Part shown: positions 1 to 8,578 of the stretch, piece by piece
Layout of the letters: every line of letters begins with the position of its first letter
Position numbering within the stretch: position 1 is the stretch's first letter
Origin: an uncultured Verrucomicrobiota bacterium
GTDB taxonomy: Bacteria; Verrucomicrobiota; Kiritimatiellia; SS1-B-03-39; UBA6053
Assembly: GCA_937127435.1 (NCBI GenBank)
Contig: CAKZLZ010000179.1
Coordinates: 1-45,431 of the forward strand
DNA length: 45,431 nucleotides
Direction of reading: 5' to 3'
Notes under the pieces: generated by a model
What the model was told of the DNA's origin: nothing
The model's input: only the letters and a program-made list of their open reading frames with translations
Database searches by the model: none
Translations under genes and position numbers: made by a program

Positions 1-7
1 GTGCCAT
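1..7 (-). CDS. Start of a truncated divergent gene (left edge)
   Basis: Only the first two codons (Met-Ala) are in the window, so the product cannot be named. The minus strand reads AAAGGAGG, a near-perfect Shine-Dalgarno, at 20-13, then five bases, then ATG at 7-5. A well-spaced promoter lies just upstream on the same strand (32-60). Together these make a genuine start divergent from nusB likely. The identity is unknown; the rest lies left of the window. Confidence 0.55.
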
Positions 8-31
8 GACAACCTCCTTTTGGGTTGCCAG

Positions 32-60
32 ATCCTAACACAAATAATGCGAAATATCAA
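32..60 (-). promoter_or_regulatory. Sigma70-like promoter for the left-edge gene
   Basis: On the minus strand TTGATA (60-55) and TAGGAT (37-32) are separated by exactly 17 bases, matching the -35/-10 layout of a housekeeping promoter. The predicted transcription start falls around position 25, leaving a leader of about 18 bases before the SD-preceded ATG at position 7. Confidence 0.45.
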
Positions 61-184
61 ATGTTACATGGTACTAGTTCAATGTTCATTTTTATTGTCC
101 ATTGCGGGTGTCGGTGCTAAGTGCTCAGCCACATTTCACCGCCCTTCGGGGACTTTATCTTCTTTCCCAACTCAATTTCGCTCT

Positions 185-649
185 ATGACCACTTCTGGTG
201 CTCCCAACCGACATCTTCTCCGCCTTTGGGTGGTTCAGTTTCTCTTTCAACGTGATTACAACCGTTTTGATACTTGGGAGGAGGCCCTGGAATTGTTTTT
301 GGAAAACAAGCGTCGTAAGATGTCCAAAAAAATGCGGGCTTTCTTTGAGGAGCGAATTGACGGGGTGAGCATGAAGCTCGAGGATCTGGACAAAGAAATT
401 AAACGCAATTCCGAAAACTGGGATATGCATCGTATGGGCGGGGTGGACCGGAATGTATTGCGTTTGGCCTTTTTTGAACTTCTGCATTGCCCGGATGTCC
501 CTCCGGTGGTGGCGGTCAATGAAGCCGTACAACTTGCCAAAGAATTGAGCTCTGAAGAGAGTGGAAAATTTGTAAACGGCATTCTGGATAATGTGATTCG
601 TAAATTGGACCGCCCCTTGCGTCAGGGAATTCCGAGGGAGGAAGTCTAA
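185..649 (+). CDS. nusB: Transcription antitermination factor NusB
   Basis: All-alpha RNA-binding protein that pairs with NusE (ribosomal protein S10) at boxA to support antitermination of rRNA operons. From ATG 185 it is 154 aa, the usual NusB length. An in-frame start at 20 would add 55 residues of low-complexity leader with no NusB character, so it was rejected. The C-terminal half carries the family core: DRNVLRLAFFELL, then VPPVVAVNEAVQLAKEL and the KFVNGILD segment. The stop TAA is followed directly by the ATG of ftsY, and a GGGAGGAAG ribosome-binding site lies inside the nusB end, so the two are very probably translationally coupled. Confidence 0.93.
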   Translation: MTTSGAPNRHLLRLWVVQFLFQRDYNRFDTWEEALELFLENKRRKMSKKMRAFFEERIDGVSMKLEDLDKEIKRNSENWDMHRMGGVDRNVLRLAFFELLHCPDVPPVVAVNEAVQLAKELSSEESGKFVNGILDNVIRKLDRPLRQGIPREEV

Positions 650-1564
650 ATGGTCAGTTGGTCGAAAGCGCTGTCTAAAACCCGTTCGGTTTTTACCTCT
701 GCCCTGCAGGGCATGGTCAGCGATGGGGTTGAAGTCGATGAACGCAGCCTGGAAGAGCTGGAGGTCGCACTGCTTAAAGCGGATTTACCTCCGCGCCTGG
801 TGGCCGAACTGGTCATGGACCTTGAAGAAAATCAACTCCATGGAAACAGCACGCCTGCAGAAGTACTGAAGGATTCACTCAAACGAAACCTGAAGCTTTC
901 CGATAAAGATCCTTTTGATTTTGACCATTCGCCGGCCTGTATTTTGATGTTGGGGGTCAATGGAGCCGGGAAAACCACGACCTGTGCGAAGCTGGCCTGG
1001 CGGGCCAAACAGCAGGGTCGCAATGTGATGCTGGGGGCGGCGGATACCTTCCGGGCCGCCGGGACGGAGCAGTTGCGGATGTGGGGAGAGACGATCGATG
1101 TGCCGGTGGTGTCCGGACGTCAGGGATCGGATGCCTCGGCCGTGGCGTATGATGCGCTGGATGCCGCCCATGCGCGGGGAGCGGAATTGTTGTTGATTGA
1201 TACCGCCGGGCGTATGCACACCAAAGATCATTTGATGGATGAACTCGAAAAAATGGTGCGGGCGCTCAAAAAGCGGGATGAACACGCGCCGCATGCCACT
1301 TGGATGGTGCTGGATGCCAGTTTGGGTCAGAATTCTCTGAATCAGGCGCGGATTTTTCATCAGTCGGTTCCTTTGTCAGGTTTGATTTTAACCAAACTGG
1401 ACGGCAGCAGCCGGGCCGGATTTTTATTCAATATTCAGAAAGAAATGCCCGGGGTTCCGGTGCTGTTTTCCGGACTTGGTGAACAGAAAGAGGATTTAAT
1501 TCCTTTTGATCCGACGGCATTTTTAGATGGCTTGTTAGAGGCTGGAGATGACAGCGAAGGCTGA
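650..1564 (+). CDS. ftsY: Signal recognition particle receptor FtsY
   Basis: SRP-receptor GTPase that docks ribosome-SRP complexes at the inner membrane for co-translational insertion. The 304-aa protein is a compact FtsY: a short NG-type N-domain (about residues 1-90) and a G-domain with the P-loop GVNGAGKTT (102-110), DTFRAA (132-137), DTAGR (184-188) and TKLDG (248-252), ending with the FtsY-type GLGEQKEDLIPFD. The long acidic A-domain of E. coli FtsY is absent, as in many bacteria. ATG 650 abuts the nusB stop. The 3' end overlaps ribD by 17 bases, so nusB-ftsY-ribD is an operon. Confidence 0.96.
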   Translation: MVSWSKALSKTRSVFTSALQGMVSDGVEVDERSLEELEVALLKADLPPRLVAELVMDLEENQLHGNSTPAEVLKDSLKRNLKLSDKDPFDFDHSPACILMLGVNGAGKTTTCAKLAWRAKQQGRNVMLGAADTFRAAGTEQLRMWGETIDVPVVSGRQGSDASAVAYDALDAAHARGAELLLIDTAGRMHTKDHLMDELEKMVRALKKRDEHAPHATWMVLDASLGQNSLNQARIFHQSVPLSGLILTKLDGSSRAGFLFNIQKEMPGVPVLFSGLGEQKEDLIPFDPTAFLDGLLEAGDDSEG

Positions 1565-2612
1565 ACGCTGGATGCGCGAAGCATTGACCGAAGCCCGTAA
1601 AGGGCTCGGGCGGACTGCGCCGAATCCTGCGGTGGGCGCCGTGGTGGTCAAAAACGGAAAAATCATCGGTCGCGGCTACCATCATAAAGCCGGAACCCCT
1701 CATGCCGAACCTTTGGCCCTCAAAGAAGCGGGTACTGCCGCCAAAGGGGCGACGATCGTGGTAACCCTTGAGCCCTGCTCCACCACTGGACGGATGCCCC
1801 CCTGTACGGAGGCGATCATGGCGGCGGGGATCAAAAAGGTGATCGTGGGCTGTGAAGATCCCAATCCGGCCCATGCGGGAAGGGGCTTGGATCTTTTACG
1901 CCAGGCGGGCATAGAGGTGGAGGTCGGGGTGCTGGAGACGGAATGCCGGGAAATCATCCGGGCTTTTGCGCATCTTCAATTGACCGGCCAGCCTTATCTT
2001 ACGCTCAAGATGGCGACTACTTTGGATGGACGCATCGCGGATGCGGGCGGGAAATCCCAATGGATTACCGGTCCGGCTTCCCGTGAACGGGTACAGGAAC
2101 TCCGCCGTTCGGTGGATGCCATGCTGGTGGGTACGGAAACGGTGCGCAAGGACAACCCGAGCCTGATGCCGCGTCCGCAAAAAGGACGTCAACCGTTGCG
2201 GATCATTCCCGATCGGCATGGCCGTCTGCCTTACAATTGTAAGGTGTTTATGGATGGAAATCCGACCTTGTGTCTTTTGGGTAAAAAGGTGCCGGAAAGC
2301 CGGATTCTCCGTTTGCAAAAACAGGGGGTTGAAACCCTGCAATTCAAAAGTTTTGCCTGGGCCGGTATCCTGAAAAAACTGGGTGCCCGCGGGGTGCAAC
2401 ATATTTTGTGTGAAGGCGGCGGTCAGTTGGCGGGAAGCCTGTTGAAGGAAGAACTGGTGCAAGAGCTGGAATGGTTTGTGGCCCCGAAAATTTTAGGGGA
2501 GAAGGGGCGTCCATCGGTGGGGAGAAACTGGCGTTTGGACCAGGCACCCGGATTCAGGGTGTGTGAAAGCGGGCGTTTCGGGGATGATATCTGGATGCGG
2601 TTGCAAAAATAA
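1548..2612 (+). CDS. ribD: Bifunctional riboflavin deaminase/reductase RibD
   Basis: Performs the second and third steps of riboflavin synthesis: deamination of diamino-hydroxy-ribosylaminopyrimidine phosphate, then NADPH-dependent ribosyl reduction. At 354 aa it has the standard two-domain length. The N-terminal zinc deaminase shows HAE (52-54), the proton-shuttle Glu in TLEPCS (Cys77) and PPC (Cys86). The reductase begins near residue 153 with TLKMATTLDGRIA and contains SQWITG and the ILCEGGG motif near residue 285. ATG 1548 lies inside ftsY (17-base overlap), which implies coupling. No riboflavin riboswitch was recognised upstream of the operon. Confidence 0.95.
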   Translation: MTAKAERWMREALTEARKGLGRTAPNPAVGAVVVKNGKIIGRGYHHKAGTPHAEPLALKEAGTAAKGATIVVTLEPCSTTGRMPPCTEAIMAAGIKKVIVGCEDPNPAHAGRGLDLLRQAGIEVEVGVLETECREIIRAFAHLQLTGQPYLTLKMATTLDGRIADAGGKSQWITGPASRERVQELRRSVDAMLVGTETVRKDNPSLMPRPQKGRQPLRIIPDRHGRLPYNCKVFMDGNPTLCLLGKKVPESRILRLQKQGVETLQFKSFAWAGILKKLGARGVQHILCEGGGQLAGSLLKEELVQELEWFVAPKILGEKGRPSVGRNWRLDQAPGFRVCESGRFGDDIWMRLQK

Positions 2613-2614
2613 AA

Positions 2615-2645
2615 AGATTTCTCGTGTCCCGAGGTTAATCTCTTT
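2615..2645 (+). terminator. Weak stem-loop after ribD
   Basis: Just after the ribD stop, GATT-t-CTCG, a TGTCC loop and CGAG-gtt-AATC can pair into an interrupted 8-bp stem, followed by a pyrimidine-rich stretch. It is a poor intrinsic terminator (no clean T-run) but is the only candidate between the nusB operon and the next gene. Confidence 0.25.
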
Positions 2646-2660
2646 ATCCTTGCCCCAATT

Positions 2661-3635
2661 ATGAATCTGCCAAAGCCCTTCCACTCCCGTCTGACCCCTC
2701 TCGGCCGCATTCTTGATCTCAGTGATGAAAAGTCTATTGTCTGGACCTGTTCGCCCATTCGGGACGAAGCAGGCAATGTGCATGTATTTTTTACCCGGGT
2801 TCCACTGGGTGAAGACGGATGGTTTAAAAATTTCCGGACGCAGGGCCATATCATGCATGCGGTCGCCCGGCAACCGGAAGGGCCTTACACCGTAAAAGAG
2901 TTGGTATTGGAGGGCAGAGGGGAAGGGTTTTGGGATGCGTATGGCATTGTAAATCCGCGTATTTACCGGGTGGGGGATCAGTATGCTCTTTTTTATACGG
3001 CTTACGAAGTTCCCTGGCCCCAACTGGAAATGAAGGAGCATATTGGACTCCTGCTGTCTGACGATTTAAAAACCTGGCGGCGGGCAAACGGGGGCGAGCC
3101 AATTCTTTCTCCTTCAGCCGATCCGGAAGCCTGGGATCATCAATTGATCAACAATGCTTCTTTTATGACAGATCCTGTCTCGGGTGAATATCGTTTATAT
3201 TACCGGGGGATTCAGACTACTGAAGATTGCCGCGACTGTATTGGGGTCGCGGTGGCTTCGGAGATTGAAGGCCCCTGGCGGAAGCATGAACAAAATCCGC
3301 TCATCCATCCCGAGCAGTTAATATCACCGACCGGGAATGCATACCGGGGAATTGAAGATCCCTGTGTATGGATCGAAGGCGGAAAGTTCTGCATGTTGGC
3401 AAAAGATATGGGGTATTTCGATCCACCCGGCAGTGTGTATTTTGAATCCGCGGACGGTCTGGACTGGGGCCTGCCGGTGCGGGGGTATGAAGGTCCCGAT
3501 GATTCTCCCCAGTTGCTGTTCGACGGAGAGGGGCAGCCCACACATTTGTTTGTAAACCGTCACAAAGACGGTCCTTTGACGGGCTTTGTTTACAAAATTG
3601 ATGAAGGGGTTTTCCCGGACGGGAAGAGGATTTAG
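2661..3635 (+). CDS. Beta-propeller glycoside hydrolase-like protein (GH43/GH117/GH130-like)
   Basis: A 324-aa protein with the repeated short motifs of five-bladed beta-propeller glycosidases: SPIRDEAGNVHVFFTR near the start, then GIVNPRIYRVGDQYALFYTAYE, GLLLSDDLKTWRR, the DPVSGEYRLYYRG blade, and GIEDPCVWIEGGKFCMLAKD near residue 235. Acidic residues in the NP-R and EDPCVW segments lie where such families hold catalytic or binding residues. No signal peptide is visible, so it should act in the cytoplasm on an imported oligosaccharide. I cannot assign the exact GH family or substrate. It stands alone, 48 bases after ribD, with no clear SD. Confidence 0.75.
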   Translation: MNLPKPFHSRLTPLGRILDLSDEKSIVWTCSPIRDEAGNVHVFFTRVPLGEDGWFKNFRTQGHIMHAVARQPEGPYTVKELVLEGRGEGFWDAYGIVNPRIYRVGDQYALFYTAYEVPWPQLEMKEHIGLLLSDDLKTWRRANGGEPILSPSADPEAWDHQLINNASFMTDPVSGEYRLYYRGIQTTEDCRDCIGVAVASEIEGPWRKHEQNPLIHPEQLISPTGNAYRGIEDPCVWIEGGKFCMLAKDMGYFDPPGSVYFESADGLDWGLPVRGYEGPDDSPQLLFDGEGQPTHLFVNRHKDGPLTGFVYKIDEGVFPDGKRI

Positions 3636-3646
3636 GCCTTTCGAAT

Positions 3647-4390
3647 TCAGGCGCGGCAATGTGAACGCCGGCGCAGAATCAAGCCGAGGAAGGCGACGGA
3701 AATTCCGATCAGCATATAGCTAGTGGGTTCGGGGATGACGTACACTTCGAAGTTGTCGATGCGCACATTCCCGTCGATATCGAAATTATAGATGCCGAAG
3801 GCGGTGACATTGCCGGAGGTGGGCATACTTACCCCTGATGAACCCGTACTGAAATCATTTCCCGGTTTTACATTCAGGCGGTCCATGGCAGAGATTTCGG
3901 AAATGTTCAGTGTCAGGTCACTTGACCATACGTTTGCGGTACCGGGATTAAAGGTGTTGTTAATGCGGTACCAAGAGGTGCTTCCATCAATTTGAAAGGC
4001 AAATTGCAAATGATCCGATGTATTGCTATTGCGTAAATCGACCTGAAAACTGTCGAGGGTGGAGACGTCGAAAGGGGTGAAATCGTTGGTCCACCAGATG
4101 TTACGTTGATTCGCATACAGAGAGTTTGCATGGTAAAGATACCCGTTTGCGGTACCGGATCCCGAATCATCACCGCTACCGGATGTGGCGTAGACGACAT
4201 AGGGGTTGGTGGTGTCAGTTGTATCTAAAGGGTAGGCGGTGGCTGAATCCCCGTGGTGTGCAACCCAGTTGTAGGCGGCCAGTGTTTGGGAGCTTTCCGC
4301 ATTAAAGGTTTGAGAGTAATACAGGGTTGCGGCTTGAGAAGAACAGATGAATCCGCTTATCAGTAAGATGAAGAAGGTGGTTTTTTTCAT
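3647..4390 (-). CDS. PEP-CTERM sorting-domain protein
   Basis: 247-aa exported protein. ATG at 4390 is chosen over an in-frame ATG at 4480 because it begins a clean signal peptide (MKKTTFFILLISGFICSSQA). The C-terminus has the tripartite PEP-CTERM signal: IPEP, a hydrophobic helix (SYMLIGISVAFLGLIL) and a basic RRR tail, known to be recognised by exosortase. The middle is Ser/Thr/Asn/Asp-rich, beta-sandwich-like and without a recognised catalytic motif. It converges on the beta-propeller gene with an 11-base gap. The function is unknown; a surface or matrix role is inferred. Confidence 0.85.
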   Translation of the reverse strand: MKKTTFFILLISGFICSSQAATLYYSQTFNAESSQTLAAYNWVAHHGDSATAYPLDTTDTTNPYVVYATSGSGDDSGSGTANGYLYHANSLYANQRNIWWTNDFTPFDVSTLDSFQVDLRNSNTSDHLQFAFQIDGSTSWYRINNTFNPGTANVWSSDLTLNISEISAMDRLNVKPGNDFSTGSSGVSMPTSGNVTAFGIYNFDIDGNVRIDNFEVYVIPEPTSYMLIGISVAFLGLILRRRSHCRA

Positions 4391-4565
4391 GGTCAACGAG
4401 TGTCCGGAAAATGTGAATGGGTTGAGTCTGCAACCACAAGTACGTGGATGATTGTAGAATTTATTATAGGTTAAAGTCAAATATAAAGCTCAGGGCCCAT
4501 TTTCATACAATATATCATGGTTTACTTCGTTATATGATATTATAATGACTCTTATAGGTATATAT
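4391..4565. promoter_or_regulatory. AT-rich divergent intergenic region
   Basis: The 175-base gap between two divergent genes is strongly AT-rich. TATAAT at 4540-4545 is a good forward -10 element but has no well-placed -35. An imperfect dyad, ATATCAT (4512-4518) and ATGATAT (4534-4540), overlaps this -10, so a regulator could bind here. No RNA gene was seen. Confidence 0.3.
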
Positions 4566-4877
4566 ATGAAAATTAATCATGCGCGTTGGATTACAGTTAC
4601 GGATTTGGTGGCTTTCTTTTCATTGTTGTTTTTGGCCTTTAGCGGGGTCATTGTCCGCTATGTACTTCCCAAAGGGAGTGGGGGCGGTAGCGGACCCGGT
4701 TGGCGGGCGGCAAGTCGCCCGGTGGTGGAATTTTTTGGGATGAGCCGGCACGATTGGGGGGATGTGCATTTTTGGGTGTCGATGTTGTTTGTGGCTGCCA
4801 TTGCGTTGCATCTGTTTTTGCATTGGAAATGGATCAAAGTCAGTTTTTTTGGTGGAAGGCATCGGACGCAATCATAA
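4566..4877 (+). CDS. Small DUF4405-like membrane protein (cytochrome b-like)
   Basis: 103-aa protein from ATG 4566 (an upstream in-frame ATG at 4545 overlaps the -10 region and adds only seven residues). Two transmembrane segments are visible: WITVTDLVAFFSLLFLAFSGVIVRY and VHFWVSMLFVAAIALHLFLHW, joined by a Gly-rich loop. The histidines in GDVHFW and LHLFLHW resemble the heme-ligand arrangement of small b-type cytochromes grouped as DUF4405. Electron transfer is possible but not demonstrated. It is monocistronic by position. Confidence 0.55.
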   Translation: MKINHARWITVTDLVAFFSLLFLAFSGVIVRYVLPKGSGGGSGPGWRAASRPVVEFFGMSRHDWGDVHFWVSMLFVAAIALHLFLHWKWIKVSFFGGRHRTQS

Positions 4878-4979
4878 GGGGCTTGTACTCTGTGGTCTTC
4901 CGATTTAGGAAGTCCGTATGAGGTACTTTATACCAGTTTTACAGCTAACTCACATTCGTTCGCCGGCGCGGAGGGTGTT

Positions 4980-5897
4980 GTGAAGCATGGCATGGATGAA
5001 GTACAGCACCATGAAGGGGTGCAACGGGTCTTGGAACTGGGACGGGCTGGTAATCCGGATGGGTTGGTGGAGCTAGAGGAGCTGTTGCAAAAACCCTCCC
5101 CGGAGATACGGCGTTTGGCGGCTTCGGCGATTGGAAAATTGGCGGCGGATGGGGCCGATGCGGAGCGAGCGGTGAAATTATTAATCCCGGTGGCACTGAA
5201 AGACCGACATCCGCAGGTACAGCAGTATGCGATAAAATCGCTCGGGATTTATGGAGCTGGGGCTGCGCAGGTGTTGCGGGATCTGGAAGATCTAGTGAAG
5301 ACTCCTCATCCCAAAACCTATGTCTGCAAAACGGCAGGTGCGGCCGCGACTCGGATCAGAGAGGCGTTGGCTTATCAAGAGGAGCAGAAAGAAAACCGTT
5401 GTTCTAAGTGCAATCGGTTGGTGGATTTTGATGAGTACACCCGGTCGACGGGTCATTTTCAGAGAATCTATTGTGATCATTGTTATGATGAAACTTGTGT
5501 GCGTCGGCGAAATTGGGAAACCAAAGTTGAGGATAAGAAAAATCTAAAAACGGTCGAAGGTGTCCTGGTGCAATCGAAGGGTGAAAAACAGATTGCGGAA
5601 TGTTTGGAGGCAAACGGTCTGGTCTACCGTTATGATGACCGCTTGCGGATCATTGAGGGGTTTCAAATACGACCTGATTTCTATATCCCGGCTCTCGATG
5701 TTTATATTGAGTATTGGGGCATGGATACGCCTCGTTACAAAGCAGGGATGTATGTGAAGCAGGATTTGTATATGCACAATGGTAAAAAACTGGTTTCTCT
5801 TTATCCGAAAGATCTTCCGGAGTTGGCAAAGATTATCACTGAAAAACTCCAAGCCCTCGGCTGGAGAGCGTTGGCGAACGGAGAGAGTCAGTGTTGA
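4980..5897 (+). CDS. HEAT-repeat / zinc-ribbon / PD-(D/E)XK nuclease-like protein
   Basis: 305 aa, GTG start four bases after a GGAGGG ribosome-binding site (ATG 4992 is an alternative). Residues about 10-130 are HEAT-like helical repeats (PSPEIRRLAASAIGKLA, HPQVQQYAIKSLGIYG). A zinc ribbon follows with Cys141, Cys144, Cys165 and Cys168. The C-terminal third resembles restriction-endonuclease-fold domains: Glu202 in GEKQIAECLEANGL, Asp233 in RPDFYIP and Glu244 in VYIEYWG. The usual Lys of the third motif is replaced by Trp246; Lys260 might substitute. DNA or RNA cleavage is therefore inferred, not certain. The stop overlaps the start of the transporter fusion by 7 bases. Confidence 0.65.
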   Translation: MKHGMDEVQHHEGVQRVLELGRAGNPDGLVELEELLQKPSPEIRRLAASAIGKLAADGADAERAVKLLIPVALKDRHPQVQQYAIKSLGIYGAGAAQVLRDLEDLVKTPHPKTYVCKTAGAAATRIREALAYQEEQKENRCSKCNRLVDFDEYTRSTGHFQRIYCDHCYDETCVRRRNWETKVEDKKNLKTVEGVLVQSKGEKQIAECLEANGLVYRYDDRLRIIEGFQIRPDFYIPALDVYIEYWGMDTPRYKAGMYVKQDLYMHNGKKLVSLYPKDLPELAKIITEKLQALGWRALANGESQC

Positions 5898-8578
5898 AGT
5901 GTATCATCACATTTTTGCTGTTATTGGCGATTTGCAATGCCGGGGAAGTGCGTCTGGAGCAGGGAGAACCGGTGGTGGAATTGATCATTCACAACTGGGT
6001 ATTGCCGGATTCGAACCGTAATGATCCGATGAGCCGTGCGCACTTAGCGGTGATTGCGGCCTTTGAAGCGAAGTATCCGGAAATTTTGCGGGAACGCTAT
6101 TTGGACAAGTATCAGGCGGATCCGGGAAAATACGGGAAGTGGGATTGGGACAAAATTCAGCTTCAATGCCGGAAGTTTACCGGGATTAAGGTGGAAGGGG
6201 TCGAGTCGGATTTGCTGGCCATTGCCGGCGGGGTGGCGCCGGATGTGATGTATTTAAATTTCCGCCGTTCGGATACTTACATCCGACAGGGCTTTTTGGC
6301 ACCTTTGGATGAATATTTGACCGGGATGTCTGAAGAGGAACTGCAGGAGCGCGTGCACGAAAAAGTTTGGCCGGTGATTCGGCGTCAGGGTCCGAAGGGT
6401 GAAACCCATATTTGGGCTTTACCCTATGGAGGGCTGCTGGGGAAAGGATTGTTGTATCGCAAAGACCGTTTTGATGAGGCGGGTTTGAATTATCCGGATG
6501 CGACCTGGACCTGGGATGACCTGCTGTTCGCTTCACGCAAACTATCCGATCCGGGGAAGGGACGTTATGCCATGCGCTTGGCCCGCGGGAATCATGAGAG
6601 TTATCACTTTATGACTTTTCTTTGGTCCGCGGGTGCGGAATTTATGACCATGGATTCAGAAAGCGGGGAGTGGACACTGGATTACGATTCTCCGGAAGCG
6701 GCCCAAGCGCTGGATTTTTATGTGACCCTTTCTACTGAGGCTTGGGAAGACAAAGATGGAATCCCTAGGCGGGGTTATGCGTATCAGGACACCGCAGGGG
6801 CATGGGGAAAATGGCAACGGGGAGAAATCGCGATGACCCAGGGTTATATGGATGAAGAGATGTTTGATGTGATCAATCCGGAACTCACCGGTTTGGCACC
6901 CATGCCGCTGGGGCCGACGGGCATCCGGGGGAGCGAAATTAACAATCGGATGTTGGCCCTCTTTCGGGATATTCGGGATCCGGTGGTGCGCGATGCGGCT
7001 TGGGAATTTATTCTGTTCTTCGGCGGGGAAGAGGCGCAGGAAATCCGCACCCATATTTTAGTGAAATCCGGACTGGCCCGTTTTGTGCATCCCGAGCGTT
7101 TAAAAAAGTATGGCTATGATGCTTTGGTGAAGTTGAGTCCACCCGGGTGGATGGAGGTGTTTAGTCTGGCCGTGGAAAGCGGGAAGCCGGAACCCTACGG
7201 ACCCAACAGCAATATTGCATATGATCAAATGAGTCTGCCTTTGGAGGAAGCAAGAGAATTGGCCATGGCAGATGCATTGCCGGAAGATAAAAGTGAACGG
7301 CTTAACCGGTTTCAGGAAATGCTGTCGGTTTCGGTCAAACGGGCAGAACGTGAAATGCTCGGGCAAATCCCCGAGGAGGAAATTCAGCCCAAGCGCAGAG
7401 TGGCATTAGGTGTCATACTCATGATCGCCGGGGCTTACTTCATCTTAATTCGGATCATCGTTCGCACCTATTCGAAGGCGGCCAAAGAATCTGGATCGGT
7501 TGCGCGTAAACGGAACGCGCTGTGGGTGATTATGTTGTTAAGTCCGGCTTTGGGAGCGGTGACTTTATGGCAGGTGTTCCCGTTGCTTCGCGGATCGCTG
7601 ATGGCTTTTCAGGATTATAATTTGATGGACGCGTCTCCCTGGGTCGGGTTACAGAATTTTGCGGAAGTGCTTTATGACCGCGCCTGGTGGGAATCCGTTT
7701 GGGCGGCGATTCGTTATACTTTCTGGGTGATGGGTCTCACCTTTTTGCCGCCATTGCTATTGGCCATTTTGTTGCAGGAAACGCCTTGGGGAAAATTATT
7801 TTTCCGGGTGGTGTATTACCTGCCGGCGGTGGTAAGCGGCCTGGTGGTGATCTTGATGTGGAAACTTTTTTACGAAGAAAGTGAAGTGGGTTTGCTCAAT
7901 GCGGTGGTGATGCAAATTCCGGCGGTGGTTCATTTATTCGCCGGTGTTTTGTTCGCTTGGATTTGTGTGGGCTTTGGACGGCGACTGTTGCGGCAGTCTT
8001 CAAATGTATTTGCGGGCATTGCATTTTTTGCAGCCGGGGCTTTTGCCTGGACGGGGTGGCAACTTGCGTCGGACATTTTTTCCCAGCATGAGGGCTTTGC
8101 GCTGTTTTCCACTTTGGTGGAGCCGGTGCGCTGGTTAAGCAATCCGGAGACCGCGATGTTTGCCTGTGTATTGCCTTTGGCCTGGGCGGGGATGGGGCCG
8201 GGTTGTTTGATTTATTTGGCGGCCCTCAAAGGGATTGATGAAGAATCGTATGAGGCGGCGGAAATTGACGGGGCCGGCTTTTTAGATAAAATTCTTTTTA
8301 TCGTAATCCCCCGATTAAAACCGTTGATTATGATAAATTTTATTGGCGTATTTATTTCCGCATTTTTCCATGCCGAAGCAAATGTGTTGGCGATGACCGG
8401 GGGCGGGGCGAAAACCAATGTGGCTGGACTCTATATTTTCCAAAAGGCCTATATATATTTAAGGTTTGGCCCTGCAACTGCGATGGCCTGGTTGCTGGGG
8501 GTGATGCTGATCGGGTTTACTCTGTGGCAATTGCGGATGCTGGTGAAGTTGGAATTTAAAACCACGGGGGATGATTAA
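5891..8578 (+). CDS. Fusion: extracellular solute-binding protein + ABC permease (MalF-type)
   Basis: 895 aa, unusual because the carbohydrate-type solute-binding protein (about residues 20-495, after signal peptide MLKCIITFLLLLAICNA) is fused in frame to a binding-protein-dependent permease. The SBP part shows DLLAIAGGVAPDVMYLNFR, PYGGLLGKGLLYRKDRFDEAG and GEIAMTQGYMDEE. Permease helices start near residue 500, and the EAA loop that contacts the ATPase, YEAAEIDGAGFLDKILFIVIP, is near residue 780. About 100 residues with two extra hydrophobic segments are inserted mid-permease. Start GTG 5891 (TTG 5894 possible) overlaps the upstream gene by 7 bases. The sugar transported is unknown and no ATPase gene is adjacent. 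Confidence 0.88.
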   Translation: MLKCIITFLLLLAICNAGEVRLEQGEPVVELIIHNWVLPDSNRNDPMSRAHLAVIAAFEAKYPEILRERYLDKYQADPGKYGKWDWDKIQLQCRKFTGIKVEGVESDLLAIAGGVAPDVMYLNFRRSDTYIRQGFLAPLDEYLTGMSEEELQERVHEKVWPVIRRQGPKGETHIWALPYGGLLGKGLLYRKDRFDEAGLNYPDATWTWDDLLFASRKLSDPGKGRYAMRLARGNHESYHFMTFLWSAGAEFMTMDSESGEWTLDYDSPEAAQALDFYVTLSTEAWEDKDGIPRRGYAYQDTAGAWGKWQRGEIAMTQGYMDEEMFDVINPELTGLAPMPLGPTGIRGSEINNRMLALFRDIRDPVVRDAAWEFILFFGGEEAQEIRTHILVKSGLARFVHPERLKKYGYDALVKLSPPGWMEVFSLAVESGKPEPYGPNSNIAYDQMSLPLEEARELAMADALPEDKSERLNRFQEMLSVSVKRAEREMLGQIPEEEIQPKRRVALGVILMIAGAYFILIRIIVRTYSKAAKESGSVARKRNALWVIMLLSPALGAVTLWQVFPLLRGSLMAFQDYNLMDASPWVGLQNFAEVLYDRAWWESVWAAIRYTFWVMGLTFLPPLLLAILLQETPWGKLFFRVVYYLPAVVSGLVVILMWKLFYEESEVGLLNAVVMQIPAVVHLFAGVLFAWICVGFGRRLLRQSSNVFAGIAFFAAGAFAWTGWQLASDIFSQHEGFALFSTLVEPVRWLSNPETAMFACVLPLAWAGMGPGCLIYLAALKGIDEESYEAAEIDGAGFLDKILFIVIPRLKPLIMINFIGVFISAFFHAEANVLAMTGGGAKTNVAGLYIFQKAYIYLRFGPATAMAWLLGVMLIGFTLWQLRMLVKLEFKTTGDD

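Noticed and set aside
20..184. Upstream extension of NusB
   Set aside because: The 55 added residues are not NusB-like and overlap the divergent promoter region.
1..184. FMN riboswitch or structured RNA ahead of the nusB-ribD operon
   Set aside because: No conserved riboswitch core could be seen; the region is explained by a divergent promoter.
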